From assembly GCA_026018925.1 (NCBI GenBank), contig JAKSZU010000012.1, forward strand, positions 49,085,207 to 49,149,206: a stretch of DNA of 64,000 nt. Direction: 5' to 3'. Source of the stretch: Tupaia tana (taxonomy: Eukaryota > Chordata > Mammalia > Scandentia > Tupaiidae). Positions 1 through 11,831 of the stretch are shown here, piece after piece. Under the pieces are notes generated by a model. It made no database searches. It saw only the letters and a program-made list of their open reading frames with translations, and had not been told where the DNA came from. Numbering within the stretch: the first letter of the stretch is position 1; each line of letters begins with the position of its first letter. A program made the translations under genes and the position numbers.

Positions 1-575
1 GCTGCAGTTGGGCAATTCCGGCCAACTTAATCAAAGTGCCTTATTGCTGTAGCCAATAGCCAATCAGCTACAAGTGATGATGTATAAATCAAAAGCATAT
101 GGTGGAAAACATCTTATAATCATAGAAGCTGCTCAGTACAGAACTCTTTCTCAGTCTTCCTTTGGTCCACAAAGCTCTGACTTCAATGCCAATAGACAGA
201 AGGTTCAACCTGTAATTTCCAGGAGCTTAACAGTTACCACTTGAGTCAGTTCAAATTAGTGTGGATGAGTCTATAAGGTGGAGGCAGCGGAAGTCTTTCA
301 TTTGCCACGCTGAGCTAAGCAGAAGGTGGAGAGTATATAATCTACAAAGAAACTTCAGGTGAGAAGAATTATTTCAGATAGCCCAAATCTCATTTTGTTT
401 TTTCTCATCCTTCTAACTAAATAGAATCCTGTTCTAGGGCAACCCATTCTCTGGGACTTCTTTCTTGGGAGCTGTTTTTTTCTTCCCTCTCCTTTAATAA
501 ACTTCCTGCTTTGCTATACCTACTCTGTGTCCGCAACTCTAATTCTTCCTGATGGTAGGACAAGAACCTGTGCGT
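1..575 (+). repeat. LTR-like sequence (partial, enters from left edge)
   Basis: A CCAAT motif, TATA-like sequences (TATAAATC near 85, TATATAATC near 334), an AATAAA signal at 497-502 with a T/G-rich follow-on, and a U5-like end with a GGTAGGACAAGAACC run near 554-568. The arrangement fits a class I retroviral LTR on the plus strand. The left boundary is outside the window. Confidence 0.5.
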
Positions 576-3500
576 GATTCACTGTGGGTGTGGGCCAATC
601 ACCACTGTGCCCCCACGTTCCTGCGTCGTATTTTGGTCCATAGGCTGGGAAACATCTAGACTCCTCTTCTGCACATCAGAATGAAACGTAATGCGGACTT
701 TCTATCCTTTTTTTTCAGGATACTCTTGTCCCTAGAAACTAGCTCTATCAGATGAAATTACTTGGCATCAGTCATGCAAATTCCTTTAGGGTGAGTGCCA
801 GTCTACAAGACTCCGATGTGAGGTTGGTCAGAAAACCCTCAGTTACTCCCTCAGAACTATCAAAATGTTGACAATGTTGGTTATTTTGTGACTCGATTTC
901 TGTTGCTGGAATCTTAACTGTCAAAGTGAAGGTGAATGTTCCTGGGGCAATTGATGGTGTATGTCAGGGCTACACTCCGGTGTATCCTGAAGGCCCTGAT
1001 AATTTGAAGCCATCCCCCATAGCCCAGCTGGGTGACTGGGCAGGTTCCCCTCTTTCCTTTCCTTCAGACTTTTTCTCTTATCTACCATCAAGAGAGTGAT
1101 ACATATCCAGGAACCTGCGATGATGCATTAAAGAAAGTTAAGGCTGCTCTTTGCTCCATGGACTTACAGGATCCTGGGACTAGGGACTCCAACTGTCACA
1201 TGTTAGAAACTGAATGTCTCTGAGCAATTGAAACCACCTGCCCAGGGCCACTCCCTGGGGTGCTGGAGGGCTCTGAGGTTGCAAGTTCTTCCCCACTGCT
1301 CAACTGAGCGTTAGAAAGAGTTTCCCTGTTCTATTGCCCTCAAGCCCACAAAGTCTTTCTTCTCCTTATTCATACAGGTCTCGTCAAAAATTAGCAAGAG
1401 ATCCTCTTTCTGTAAGGGCTCTAAAATCTCTGCGGAACAGCCCTCCTTTATCCCCCTCATACTGATCAACCAGTACTCAGAAAAAGCAAAATATGCCTTA
1501 GGTAAAAGAATTAGGACTCTTCCACCTTCAGCATGCATGTGGTGCAAATTAGATTAGCATTGTTGAGAGGGTCACCTAATATTGCCCTTGCCAGGCCTTT
1601 TTTCCTCTTTATTTCTCTGAAAGAAAGTTGTTTATTGGCCCTTTGGGGACACCTGCTTAATTGCCCTTTTCCTTGGTTTCCACACCACAGTGTTCTGTAT
1701 CCCTATTGACTCTCATTGGATTTGGCATAAATTCTAAGCATGTTCTTAGTTGACAAGTCTCTTGATTTAGGCCTCAAATCCTAGTATAGGTAAGTGCAGA
1801 AATCAGGGAATAAGTGAATAAAGGGTTAATTGTAAATTCAGTCACCAGAAATATAAGAATCTGATTATGAGTTGGATGGCAAATAGGGCCACCATGAACA
1901 GCTCTTGGGCCAAACGTGAAACTTAACCAGGGGTCCTAGAGACCCTCTCTGTTCCCTCTTTGGCTCTGACTCTCTTAGAAAATGACAGCTCTCTTTTGCT
2001 GAAAATTTACAATTTCATTTACAGAAGTTTTATGACAGGATAGGGACATCCACAGGTCATACCTTAGTCCATTCCAAATGGAGAATAAATGAAAAATCAC
2101 CTCCATTTAAAAGAGCTTAAGATTTTTCCTTTCCCATTTGTTCCTCTTAGATATCCAAAATCATTTGGTGGAACCCAGTCCTCAAGTCTTGGTTACTAAT
2201 ACCTTATCAACATTAACCAGGCCACCTCCCCTCTAGATGCACAGAGCTGAGGTCTCAGCTCAGCTCTCTCTGTGGCTGCCTTGAACCACTCCCATTTGAA
2301 TTCTTTCCCAGTTACTCCACCTTGAGACAGGTCTGGATTATGTTCACTCCCAATTTCAACAAGTGACTCAGGAAACATTTAGGAAGGACCTAATTGGTGG
2401 AGAATAATTTCCTTCTTCTTTGGAACATTTTTTTCTTCTTAGCCTTACTAGAGTTAAATATTCCCCTCACAACAAATGGAGCAATGGGCAGGAACATTTG
2501 CCTGAAACTACATAGCACATTGAATAGACACTCATGGAAGATGTTAAGAACTCTTACATTCAAACCTTTTGGGCTCTCTGTGACAAATTGGTCCTATACA
2601 CTAAATGTCAGATAGATCTTTCCTCTCTATTGTTCTTAATAAAAAAGACACTCTCAACCTGCATCTGTGTATTTTCAACCAGCGCTGTCACATTCCTCTC
2701 CAGACTCAGCTCTACTTGAAACTGCACCCAGTACATAGCAGGAATTCTCTCCTCCTTGGACTTTCTTAACCAACAGGCCTCCCTTCTCTCTTTCAAACAA
2801 ATCTCTGACAACTGACATCATGATGACTCTGAAGGGATTCTATTTAAATCCTTTAATCATGTCAGGGAGCAACATATTCCTCTCAGTCTTCATAAGGAAG
2901 CATGTAGACAATTTTTCCTTGCTGAGTGTCCCATTGACTGTGCCTAATCATATCAAACCTTTCCTTGGGCCAATTTGTACTAGGAGCGTGATGCTGGGTG
3001 CACTTTCCTGGTGGCTTGGTTAGTTACAGACAGGCAGTTAGGATGTTATGTGGAGCTCTTTTCCTACTGCTTATGCTGCTCGACCCCTTTAAGGCTAGAA
3101 TTAGCAAAAGCCTTCCAAAAAGCCTCTTCTCCCTGCTTTTGATGTAAGCTGACTCTCCCTCTTGGCTGGTCTCCATACTGTCAAATACTTCAAACTTTAG
3201 CAAAGCTTTACTTGGGTCTATGGAACTTATCTACTCCATCTTGAGGACACATCACTTGTTTATGCCTAAACATACCAATGCTGACATACAAACATGGCTG
3301 ACAGAACGAGAGTCCATCTCAGAATGCTATTAAGTCCCAGATTCAGAGGAGCTCCCAATGCACTCAGAGCTCTAAATCTAGTATGCATGATTTGTATAAT
3401 ATAACTTGCTGGCTCACAGGGAAAGAGACAAAACACAGCAGGAGACAACTGGCCGAGCGCAGGTAAGCCCAGACAATCCTGGCAGCCCCCTGGGTCTTGA

Positions 3501-3960
3501 GTTACATGCTGGGATGTGATTCACAGAGGTACCCCCATCCACATGGAAAGGACGCTTTCCAGACTTGCAGTGGTGAACACATTCCCAGAATTTCATTTCA
3601 AGAGGATTGGAAAAGATGTTTTCTAAGCCCTCTTTTTTGACTCTAGACGCGAAACTGCCCATCAGGTGCCAGAACCCCTTTGCAATGCCTCTGGACATAC
3701 TGTCTTTAACAAAACTAGCCTTGAACTCAAACTTGGTCAATACAGATTGGGAGATAATGCTATTGAGTGGTTAGATTTGTAAATGCCTAAAACCAGGAAA
3801 TAAAATTCGAAATGTACAGTGTTTCATGCTTCTTCTCTGGCTCCAGGCCCGCCAGGCTTCTCAGACTAATAGAAGATCAACAAAGATTCTTAGCCTTGTT
3901 AGCTCGTCTGAGGATGCCCCACCTGTTCTTACTCTATACCACAAGCATTTTCTCTTAAAA
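576..3960 (+). other. Unassigned sequence, probably ERV internal remnants
   Basis: No gene exon, intact retroviral frame or SINE is recognised. Position after an LTR-like end suggests ERV internal sequence. The longest open frames are about 60-110 codons without recognisable motifs. A consensus-like splice donor at 3463 is not supported by other evidence. Confidence 0.3.
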
Positions 3961-4070
3961 GTGACTTGAGAGATGATTTTAAAATCTTTTTGCATGTGCA
4001 TGTGTGTGCATTCATACATGTAATGTTATGTACTATATGTTATACATGTATGTGATAAAAGGCTTTAAGT

Positions 4071-4324
4071 GGGACCAGCAGTTAGCATAATGGCTATTTT
4101 GCTGGACTCCCATGTAGTTGAACGTGGTTCGAGTCCCAGACCCGGTGGCTTAACTTCATACCAGGTGTGTGTGCGTGCATGCCCAAGATCCTGAGAGGAG
4201 AATGGAGAAGAGATTGCAGCATAGCCATCCCCTCCGGGGGGTGATTTCTCATCTTCTGTCTCTCTGTCTCTCTCTTTCTGGTGAGCGCACATACCCTATA
4301 GCAAAAACTTCTCAAAAAAAAAAA
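4071..4324 (+). mobile_element. tRNA-derived SINE (long family)
   Basis: Full-length: head GGGACCAGCAGTTAGCATAA, B box GGTTCGAGTCC, body with GAGAGGAGAATGGAGAAGAG, CT-rich part and CCCTATAGCAAAAAC, then A-run. Confidence 0.9.
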
Positions 4325-6160
4325 GTTTTTAAGAAATTCCATTCAGTTTGGTTTATAAAAAGAGCACTCTTACAAATTAATTTAAATGCTTTTCAAGTTC
4401 ACGTGACTTAAGTAAATAAGTCAGCTTTAAATCTGGTGAAAGAAAATGTTTAATAAGTGCAGATCTTCACAGTTTCCAACATAGAGTTGTCCAGGGTTTT
4501 ATTGATCAGGGAACATCATGCCTATCTTAGTGCGGTTAGTTTAATGAAACAACAGGAAGGTATATGTTGTATTTTACATGGTGAACATCCAGCAAGGACA
4601 TGAATTCATGGCTAGCTTTTTCTGGCTTTAGTTTTGGTGCCAACAGACACTGAGTTAACCCTTTTTCATCCCTAAAGTGTTTGGAACGCTTAGCTTTCAT
4701 TTTCTACTGACAGGTAAGTCAAATATTTAAGTTTTTTGCTGTCTTTGACAAGGCTTCCCCAAACTCAAATTCTAAATTAAGTTCTTTGATTTCAGAATAA
4801 CTTTTGGATATTCACAAAGGGCCCCTGAAACATCCCAAGGACAAGGGTTAAAACAGCCAGGCTTATTTTTATATGTTAAATGATAATGGGGAGCATTGCA
4901 AAATTAAATAATTTTAACTTGCTTTGCATTTTATTTGAGTCATGTATAAATATGTTAAGTGTATGTATGTCCATATTTACATATGCATTGTGTTCCAAAA
5001 TGATTTGAGAGTCCCAGGAATCTATGGTAAATATTTATCAGTCATGTTATAAGTTATGTTAATCTGGTATATGTCTCAAATATAGTCAAATTTCCTTGTT
5101 CATTGTAAATTCTTGTCAGAGCATTAATTATGGTTGGTTCAAGTCATATTTTCCATGAGTAATTGCTTTGTTCAATGCCTTTCTAAAAGCTTTTTGCAAG
5201 TGGCTATAATCCTAATGTGTTATGTCTTCAAGAAAATTTACAAAGAGCATGGAAAGAGGGTGTACTCTTACAAGTACGGGTTTCTAATAATCTAATCATT
5301 TAACTGAGTAAAAATTTCCATTTTCTAGGGAGAAACTAATCAGTTTTCTGATCTGCTAAGCCAGCCTTTAAGCAGAACCAGAATTAACCAAAAGCAAAGA
5401 AATGGCTGACAGAATTGCATGCTCAGAAACCAATATCAAAACCGTTAAGCTATGTAGTACTTCCACTGTCCAAAATCAAAAGTAAATTGTTATCTATAGT
5501 TTGAAGGAAAAAATTCCTGTTTCTAATAATTTCTATTTGTTAATTGATCCCCCTCCCCAACACTCATTGCAAAGGCTTGGAAGGAGCATTCACCAGGGAC
5601 CCAATGTTGAGAACAAATTCCTTAAAATCTTTTAGGTTCTATGAGCCAGAAAGTACTTTAGGAATACTCAAGGCAGTGTGTATCGTTTTGAACTGGTAAG
5701 ATGTTCAAAAGCTTTCCTTGAACCATAAGTAATTAATATATGTGTGTGTACCTTTCCCTTCTGCCCTTCAGAATTTTACATTAACACTTTGACTAAAGAA
5801 GAGAATCAGCATTATTCTCACCACCATCCAAGTTTCTAAAGTGTTACTTGTGTATTTGTATAGAAAAACCTTTCTTCTTTGACTCTGTGCCTTGCAACTA
5901 AAACAAATCTACCCTTTCCTGTTACTCTCAGCTAAATACCTCTATTTGGCATGTAGCTTCTCTCCCAGGCTTTCCTCTCCGTAAAACTGCTACATGCTCA
6001 ATATGTCTATGAACCTGAAATTCCTACTGACTCACTGGTTGCTACACACTGTTGACTTTGAGTTAAAGCCAAAAACAATACACCTAAAACTGATATATCT
6101 ATTAAATCATAAACTCTGCTAGACTAATTTTAAAAATGATCTTATTTATTTCCTACATGG
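4325..6160. other. AT-rich sequence without recognised feature
   Basis: No repeat family or exon is recognised. A perfect donor-like CAG|GTAAGT at 4711-4719 is the only notable signal; it could belong to an unseen upstream exon of GLYATL2 but nothing else supports that. Confidence 0.3.
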
Positions 6161-6395
6161 CCTACCGCAGTTCAAGTACCGGACCCGGTGGCTTGAAACT
6201 CACACCAGGCTTGTGAACGTGTATGCATGGTTAAATCCTGTAAGGAGAATGGAGGAGAAGGGATTGCAGCATGGCCATTCCTCTGCAGGGGTGCATTTCT
6301 CATTTTCTGTCTTTATAGCAAAAATCACTCTCAAGTATGGAAGACAAAACAAAACAAACAAACAAAAAAAAACAAACAAACAAACAAAAAACCCA
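6161..6395 (+). mobile_element. tRNA-derived SINE, 5'-truncated, with AAAC tail
   Basis: Starts at the B box region (CAGTTCAAGTACCGGACCCG), with body and TATAGCAAAAATC. An (AAAC)n simple repeat follows at 6338-6395. Confidence 0.75.
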
Positions 6396-6399
6396 AAAA

Positions 6400-8040
6400 T
6401 ACTATGTGGACCCAGGCTTAAGTCTGGCCTCCATTGTTATGTGGTATAAACCTCCACTCGTGGACTCAGGCTCCATATCCAGCCCTGTGGACTTAATCAA
6501 CAGGTCAGCCCCAGTGGGAGAAAGCTCTAAACCCAACCTTGCAGACCCAAGTACCGATAAATCTACATAAGGACTCTAACAACAAGGTCACTCATGACCA
6601 CACCAGATGGCTTATCTATAATTTCTAGAAGGGCTGACAAATAGAGGGCTTTCCTAGATAAAGCCAGTCTACAAAGACTGGAATAAGACTTGATACTGAA
6701 TAATATCAAGTATCTTTCCCCCACCCCAAAGCTATAAGATTAGAAATCACTAATAGGAGAGATTTTAGAAAACTCACAAACACATGAAAATTAGGCAGCA
6801 TTTTTCAGAACAGCCAATTAGAAATGAAAAGGGAAATTAGCACTGGTTTGATCATTATATGTTATATGCATGTATTTGAAAATTACATTGTACTCCATAA
6901 ATATGTACAACCCATATGCCAATTAAATAATAAAAATATTTTTAAAAAATCTACAGATTACTGAAATTAGTTAGAAGCCAGAATCTCCTATTTTCTTCTT
7001 CTCCCAATCGCAGAAATTCAGCTAGCAACTATGTAAATAGAACAGCAAATACCACTGTAAATATCCCAGAACTCAAGAGTTAGGTTGAGAAACAAACTTG
7101 GACTAAAGAACCAGGTAAAACAAGATCAACTGGTAGAAGAATGGCTATCTTTGACCTGTGCCATCCCTACCGAAGCTGGCAAAGAACCACAATTTAATGA
7201 GTGGATAAAGTGAGTTGAAGTCAGACATTTAGATTCTTCAACAATCTGGGACCCTTTTCAGAAGGCTTACCCTCTGATTTGTCCCATGGCAAATATTTGG
7301 TAGTGCTTTGAGAGCTAGACTACCTGGGGTCACTTAGAAACAAAGAATGGTGATAGGACTAACAGCAACCAATGTGTGCATCTTGGTGGTTGCTCTACAT
7401 TCTGGCCATTGAAGGTGACACACATGAGACACCAGCCAACAGTATCCCACTGCTGGAAACAGTCTATGGGTCTCCAGGCTCAAATTTCTACACAGCTTAA
7501 CCAAATAGCTTAGATGCTGTTGTTAAGTCTTTCTGAGGTATACGGCAACTACAGGTTAGTAATTACCTGCAGAGGAAGCATCCGGCCCCATACAACTCCA
7601 GCTACAGACCTGTGACTCTGTCAAACCTTGGTGTTACTTAACCCTATTCTAGGCGAGGAAGCAAGTCCAAGCCCACACATATCTGTGGAGCATAATACCT
7701 AGTCCCGCCTGCCCAGTGTGGCTTAGCAGCAACCCCAGAGATCTCACTCAGCCTCAAAGTCTATCACACATGTCTCCCCAATTACAGCTTTTTTTAAAAA
7801 AATTATTTTATTTAACTTTATTTATTTATTTTAATTTGACCAGAGAAGGAGAGAGAGAGAGAAATCAAGCCACCAAGTCCAGAACTCAAATCGTAGTCAG
7901 CCATGTGGGAGTTAGTGCCCTTAACCACCATGCCACCTGCTCACACCCCAATTATAGATTTTCAAACAAGAATACTACCCATCCAGGGAGGACAACCTGC
8001 AACCCTGCCCAACCAGAGATGATTACAGAGCCCTGTTAGC
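6400..8040 (+). mobile_element. Decayed L1 5'UTR, ORF2 and 3'-end pieces
   Basis: 6430-6720 and 6970-7770 look like old L1 5' untranslated sequence. 6735-6840 resembles an ORF2 piece. 6850-6955 is an L1-type 3' end (CATTGTACTCCATAAATATG followed by an A-rich tail). The short SINE at 7789-7945 interrupts it. Family attribution is from memory. Confidence 0.5.
7789..7945 (-). mobile_element. Short tRNA-derived SINE
   Basis: Short family: tRNA head, GAGA-rich part, then a tail rich in AATAAA-like units, with no long body. A 12-base duplication CCCCAATTAYAG flanks it (7777-7788, 7946-7957). Confidence 0.8.
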
Positions 8041-8500
8041 AACCCCATCTGACATTTCTAACTGTAAGGATAATGTGTTAAGCAATTTTCTCTCTGTTAG
8101 GAGAGTTAAAATGTAAAACTGTTAAAAATAACTTAGCTACAACTAATTGTTAAAGATAGAAATTATAAAAATAGATGTAAGTTTTAACTACAAAACTATA
8201 AAAGGTGAGTGGAACGGCGAAGTGAAAGTTTATATGATTAAGGCAGTTTGTTATCAGCCTGAAGTAGCCTCTTTTAAAAGGTAAGGTTTTTTCTGAGCAT
8301 TCAGGTATGGTGACATTGCAGTACGGTACCACTCTGCAATGCTGGAGCCACAAGGATGGCCATGGCTCAGATGCCAGTTGGACCTGAAACACTCTGGGAA
8401 TGTGAGTGCACATCTGTGGACCTGGCAGACTGGAATGCTTAGGTGGGTGACACTGTTAGGGTGCCTTCTTTCTCTTTCCCTCAAGAAATACAAATATGAA
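8041..8500. other. Unassigned sequence, possible ancient SINE
   Basis: 8290-8490 shares an AACACTCTGG-G-type block with the degenerate elements at 22396 and 62482 and ends near a CTTTCTCTTTCCCTC tract, which hints at an old relative of the SINE family. Nothing coding. Confidence 0.25.
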
Positions 8501-10560
8501 TAAATGTTCCAAAAATATATTTCATGTGAGCCTCATGGTAACAACAAAGCTAAATCCTATAGCAGTTACACAAAATTCCAAAGCATACTACAAAAACAAA
8601 CAAACACACCCACACCCACACCCACACACAAATCCAAATCACAAAGAAAGACAGCAAGAAAGTGAAAAAACAAACAAACAAACAAAAGACTTACAAAACA
8701 ACTGGAAACAAATTACAAAGTGGCAGTAGCAAGTCTTTATCTATCCATAATTACATTGAATGTAAACAGATTAAATTCGCCAATAAAAAGACATAGAGCA
8801 GTTGAACAGATTAAAAAAAAAAAAACAATATTCAACCATATACCACCTACAAAAGATTAATTTTACTAGTAAGGACACACATAGATTGAAATTAAATGGA
8901 TAGGAAAAGATATGACATGTCGATAGAAACTGAGAGCAGGGGTAGCTACGCTTCTACCAGAAGGAAAAAAAAAAAAAAAAAGACGTAAGTAAAATATTTT
9001 AAAAAGAGACAAAGTATGTCTTTACATAATTATAAAGGGCATAATTCACTGAAGAGACATCACAGTTTATAATTACATATGCACCCAATATTGGAACACC
9101 TAAATACGTAAAAGCCATTATTAAATGATCTGAAGGAAGAGAAAGACTGGAATCCTATAATGGTAAGTAATACCTTACTTTCAACAATGGACAGGTCATC
9201 TAGATAGAAAACCCAAAAAGTCATTAAAGAAACAATGGACTTATATTTACACTTTATATTAATGGACCTAACAAACATACACAGAGCATTGCCTCTAACA
9301 GCAGAAGAAAATACATTTTCCTCATGAAACATTCTTCAGATTAGATCATGTTTTCAGGCCTCAAAACAAAGCTTACCAAATTTAAGAGGATTGCAATAAT
9401 GTCAAGTGTCTCTTTTAATCACAATGGTATGAATATACAAATGAATAATAGGAATGAATAATAGAAGAAAATTTGAAGATATATGTGTAAATTAAACATT
9501 GTTCTAAGCAACCAATAGATTACAAAGAAATAAAAAAGGATACCATGAGACAAACAAAATGCAAATTCAACATACCAACACTTATAGGGTGTAGTAAAAG
9601 TAGTTCTAAGAATTTTTATAGCCATAAATACTTATATTGAAAAAGAAGTCAAATCTCAAGCAAACAACCCAATGTCAAACCTAGGGAAACTAGAAATGAA
9701 GAACAGACTAAGCTCAAAGCTTGTAGAAGGAAGGAAATATTGAAGATTTTGGTAGAAATAAATGAATTCGAAATTAGAAAACCAATAGAAAAGATCAGCC
9801 AAACTAAGAGTAGGTTTTTTTTGGGGGAAAAAAAAAAAACACAGAAAGTTGACTGATTTTTAGTTAGACTAAGACAAAAAGAATGGACTCAAGTAAACAA
9901 AATCAGAAAGAGAGACATTACAAGTGATATTACAGAAATACAAACAATCATAAGAGGCTACTACAAAGTATTCACCAACAAATTGGATAATGGAGGAGAA
10001 GCAGGTAAATTACTAGACACAGACATTCTACCAAAACTGAATCGTAACAAAAGAAAAAGAAAATCTAAACAGACCAGTAATAAATATGGATATTGAATCA
10101 GTCATAAAACATTTCCTTCACTAATGAATTATATCACAAATTTAAAGAAGAACTAATAACAACGTATCTCAAATTCTTCCAAAATATTAATGAAAAGAAA
10201 GGCATATCTTGAACTCAATATCTGAGACCAGAATAACCCTGATACCAAGCCAAATAAGAGCTAGAAAATGGCACAGAAGAAAATAGTAGGCCAATCCCTG
10301 ATTAACATAGATATAACAATCCTCGACAAAATACTAGCAAGTTGAATTAAACAGCACATTAAACAGGTTGTTCACCATAATTAACTGGGATTTATTCCAG
10401 GAAGGCAAGGACAGTTCATCATTAACAAATCAGTAAGTATGATTCTCACATTAATAGAATGGAGGACAAAAATATATAATCAGCTTAATATAAGCAGAAA
10501 AAGCACTTGACAAAATTCAACATCCTTTCATGGTACACACTTTCAAGAAAATTCAGTATA

Positions 10561-10830
10561 GGGACCAGCCCATGGCATAATGATTGTGTTACTGGACTCT
10601 CACGTGGCCAAACATGGTTCAAGTCCTAGACCCGGAGACTTGAGACTCAGGGCAGGGGTGCACATGTGCATGCATGCCCAAGATCCTGAGAGGGAAATGG
10701 AAAAGGGATTGTGGCATGGCCGTCACCCCTGAGGGATGATTTCTTGCTTTCTGTCTCTGTGTCTGTCTGTGATGAGCACACGTGCCCTATAGCAAAAATT
10801 TCCCTCTCAAAAAAAAAAAAAAAAAAAAAA
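10561..10830 (+). mobile_element. tRNA-derived SINE in L1
   Basis: Full-length with an A22 tail. A 15-base duplication with two differences flanks it (10546-10560, 10831-10845). Confidence 0.88.
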
Positions 10831-10912
10831 AGAGAATTCCGTATAGAATAAATGTAACATCATTCTCAGTAGTGAAAAGAAAGCTTTTTCTCATAGACCA
10901 GAATGAAGACAG

Positions 10913-11156
10913 AGGTTTTTCTATAGGGTGTGTGCGCTCGCCAGACAGACAGAGAGAGACAGAGAGACAGAAAGCGAGAAATCACCCCCAGGGGGGATGG
11001 TCACACCGCAATCACTTCTCCTCCATTCTCCTCTCGGGATCTTGGGCACGCAGGCACACGCGCCCGGCGTGAGGTTAAGCCACCGGGTCCGGGACTCGAA
11101 CCGCGGTCGACTACGTGGGAGTCCAGCAACATAGTCATTAGGCTAACTGCTGTTCC
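10913..11156 (-). mobile_element. tRNA-derived SINE in L1
   Basis: Full body and head in minus orientation with well-preserved B box (GGACTCGAACC on plus strand) but no A-tail; the tail end may be lost to the local rearrangement. Confidence 0.88.
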
Positions 11157-11719
11157 AAAAATGTATAAATTTATTTCCAGACTTTCTATTCTGTTCCATT
11201 GGTCTATGTGTCTGTTTTTATGCCAGTGTCATAATACTTTGTTTTGTGGCATATTTTTAAACCATATAGTTTAGAAAACCCTAAAGAGTACACCAAAAAT
11301 TGTAAGAACAAATAACAAATTTAGTAATGTAGGGTACAAAAATCAGCATACCCAAATCAGTAGCATATCTTTCCACTAATGATGAACTATTTGACAAAGG
11401 ATATCAAAAAAGTAATTCCATGCACAATCACTATAATAAAGTAAAATATTTAGTAATAACTTTAAACAAACTTTAAAGAAATAACCAAAAACTGTAACAA
11501 GTGGTGAAAGAAATTGAAGACACAAATAAGTGGAAAGATCACTCATGTTCATGGATTGGGAAACTAGAAATGAAGAACAAACTAGCTCAAAGTTTGTAGA
11601 AGGAAGGAAATTTTACAGATTTTGGTAGAAATAAATGCAATAGCTGAGTTTTCTTCAGTTTTGTTCTTGTCATAAATCCAATGAAGGAATGTTCACATTC
11701 ATTGGATTTAAAGGTCTTT

Positions 11720-11831
11720 AAGATTTCCCTTAGAGTTACATATATACACCATTTACCACCATACAAAGCACTTCACATACATTTGTGACTTATTGAAATC
11801 CTCATGACAACCTAAAAGTATTATCCTTATT
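11720..11831 (+). repeat. MIR, left part (split by HAL1)
   Basis: CACTTCACATACATT...CCTCATGACAACC is MIR core sequence. It continues past the HAL1 insertion at 14101, showing that the HAL1 entered an older MIR. Confidence 0.8.

Larger units (their letters stand above)
8500..11640 (+). mobile_element. Decayed L1 ORF2, rearranged
   Basis: From about 8515 the order of L1 ORF2 endonuclease and reverse-transcriptase coding blocks can be followed to 10545, with many frameshifts. SINEs interrupt at 10561-10830 and 10913-11156. 11157-11260 is ORF2 sequence in the opposite orientation, 11261-11560 returns to plus and nears the ORF2 3' part, and 11561-11640 repeats a block already present at 9689-9766. 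No functional frame remains. Confidence 0.7.

Noticed and set aside
3414-3740. A 108-codon minus-strand open frame
   Set aside because: No motif, no homology I recognise, in probable ERV-derived sequence.
4711-4719. Consensus splice donor CAG|GTAAGT as a possible GLYATL2 exon 1
   Set aside because: A nine-base match occurs by chance often enough; no promoter-like elements or repeat-free island surround it.
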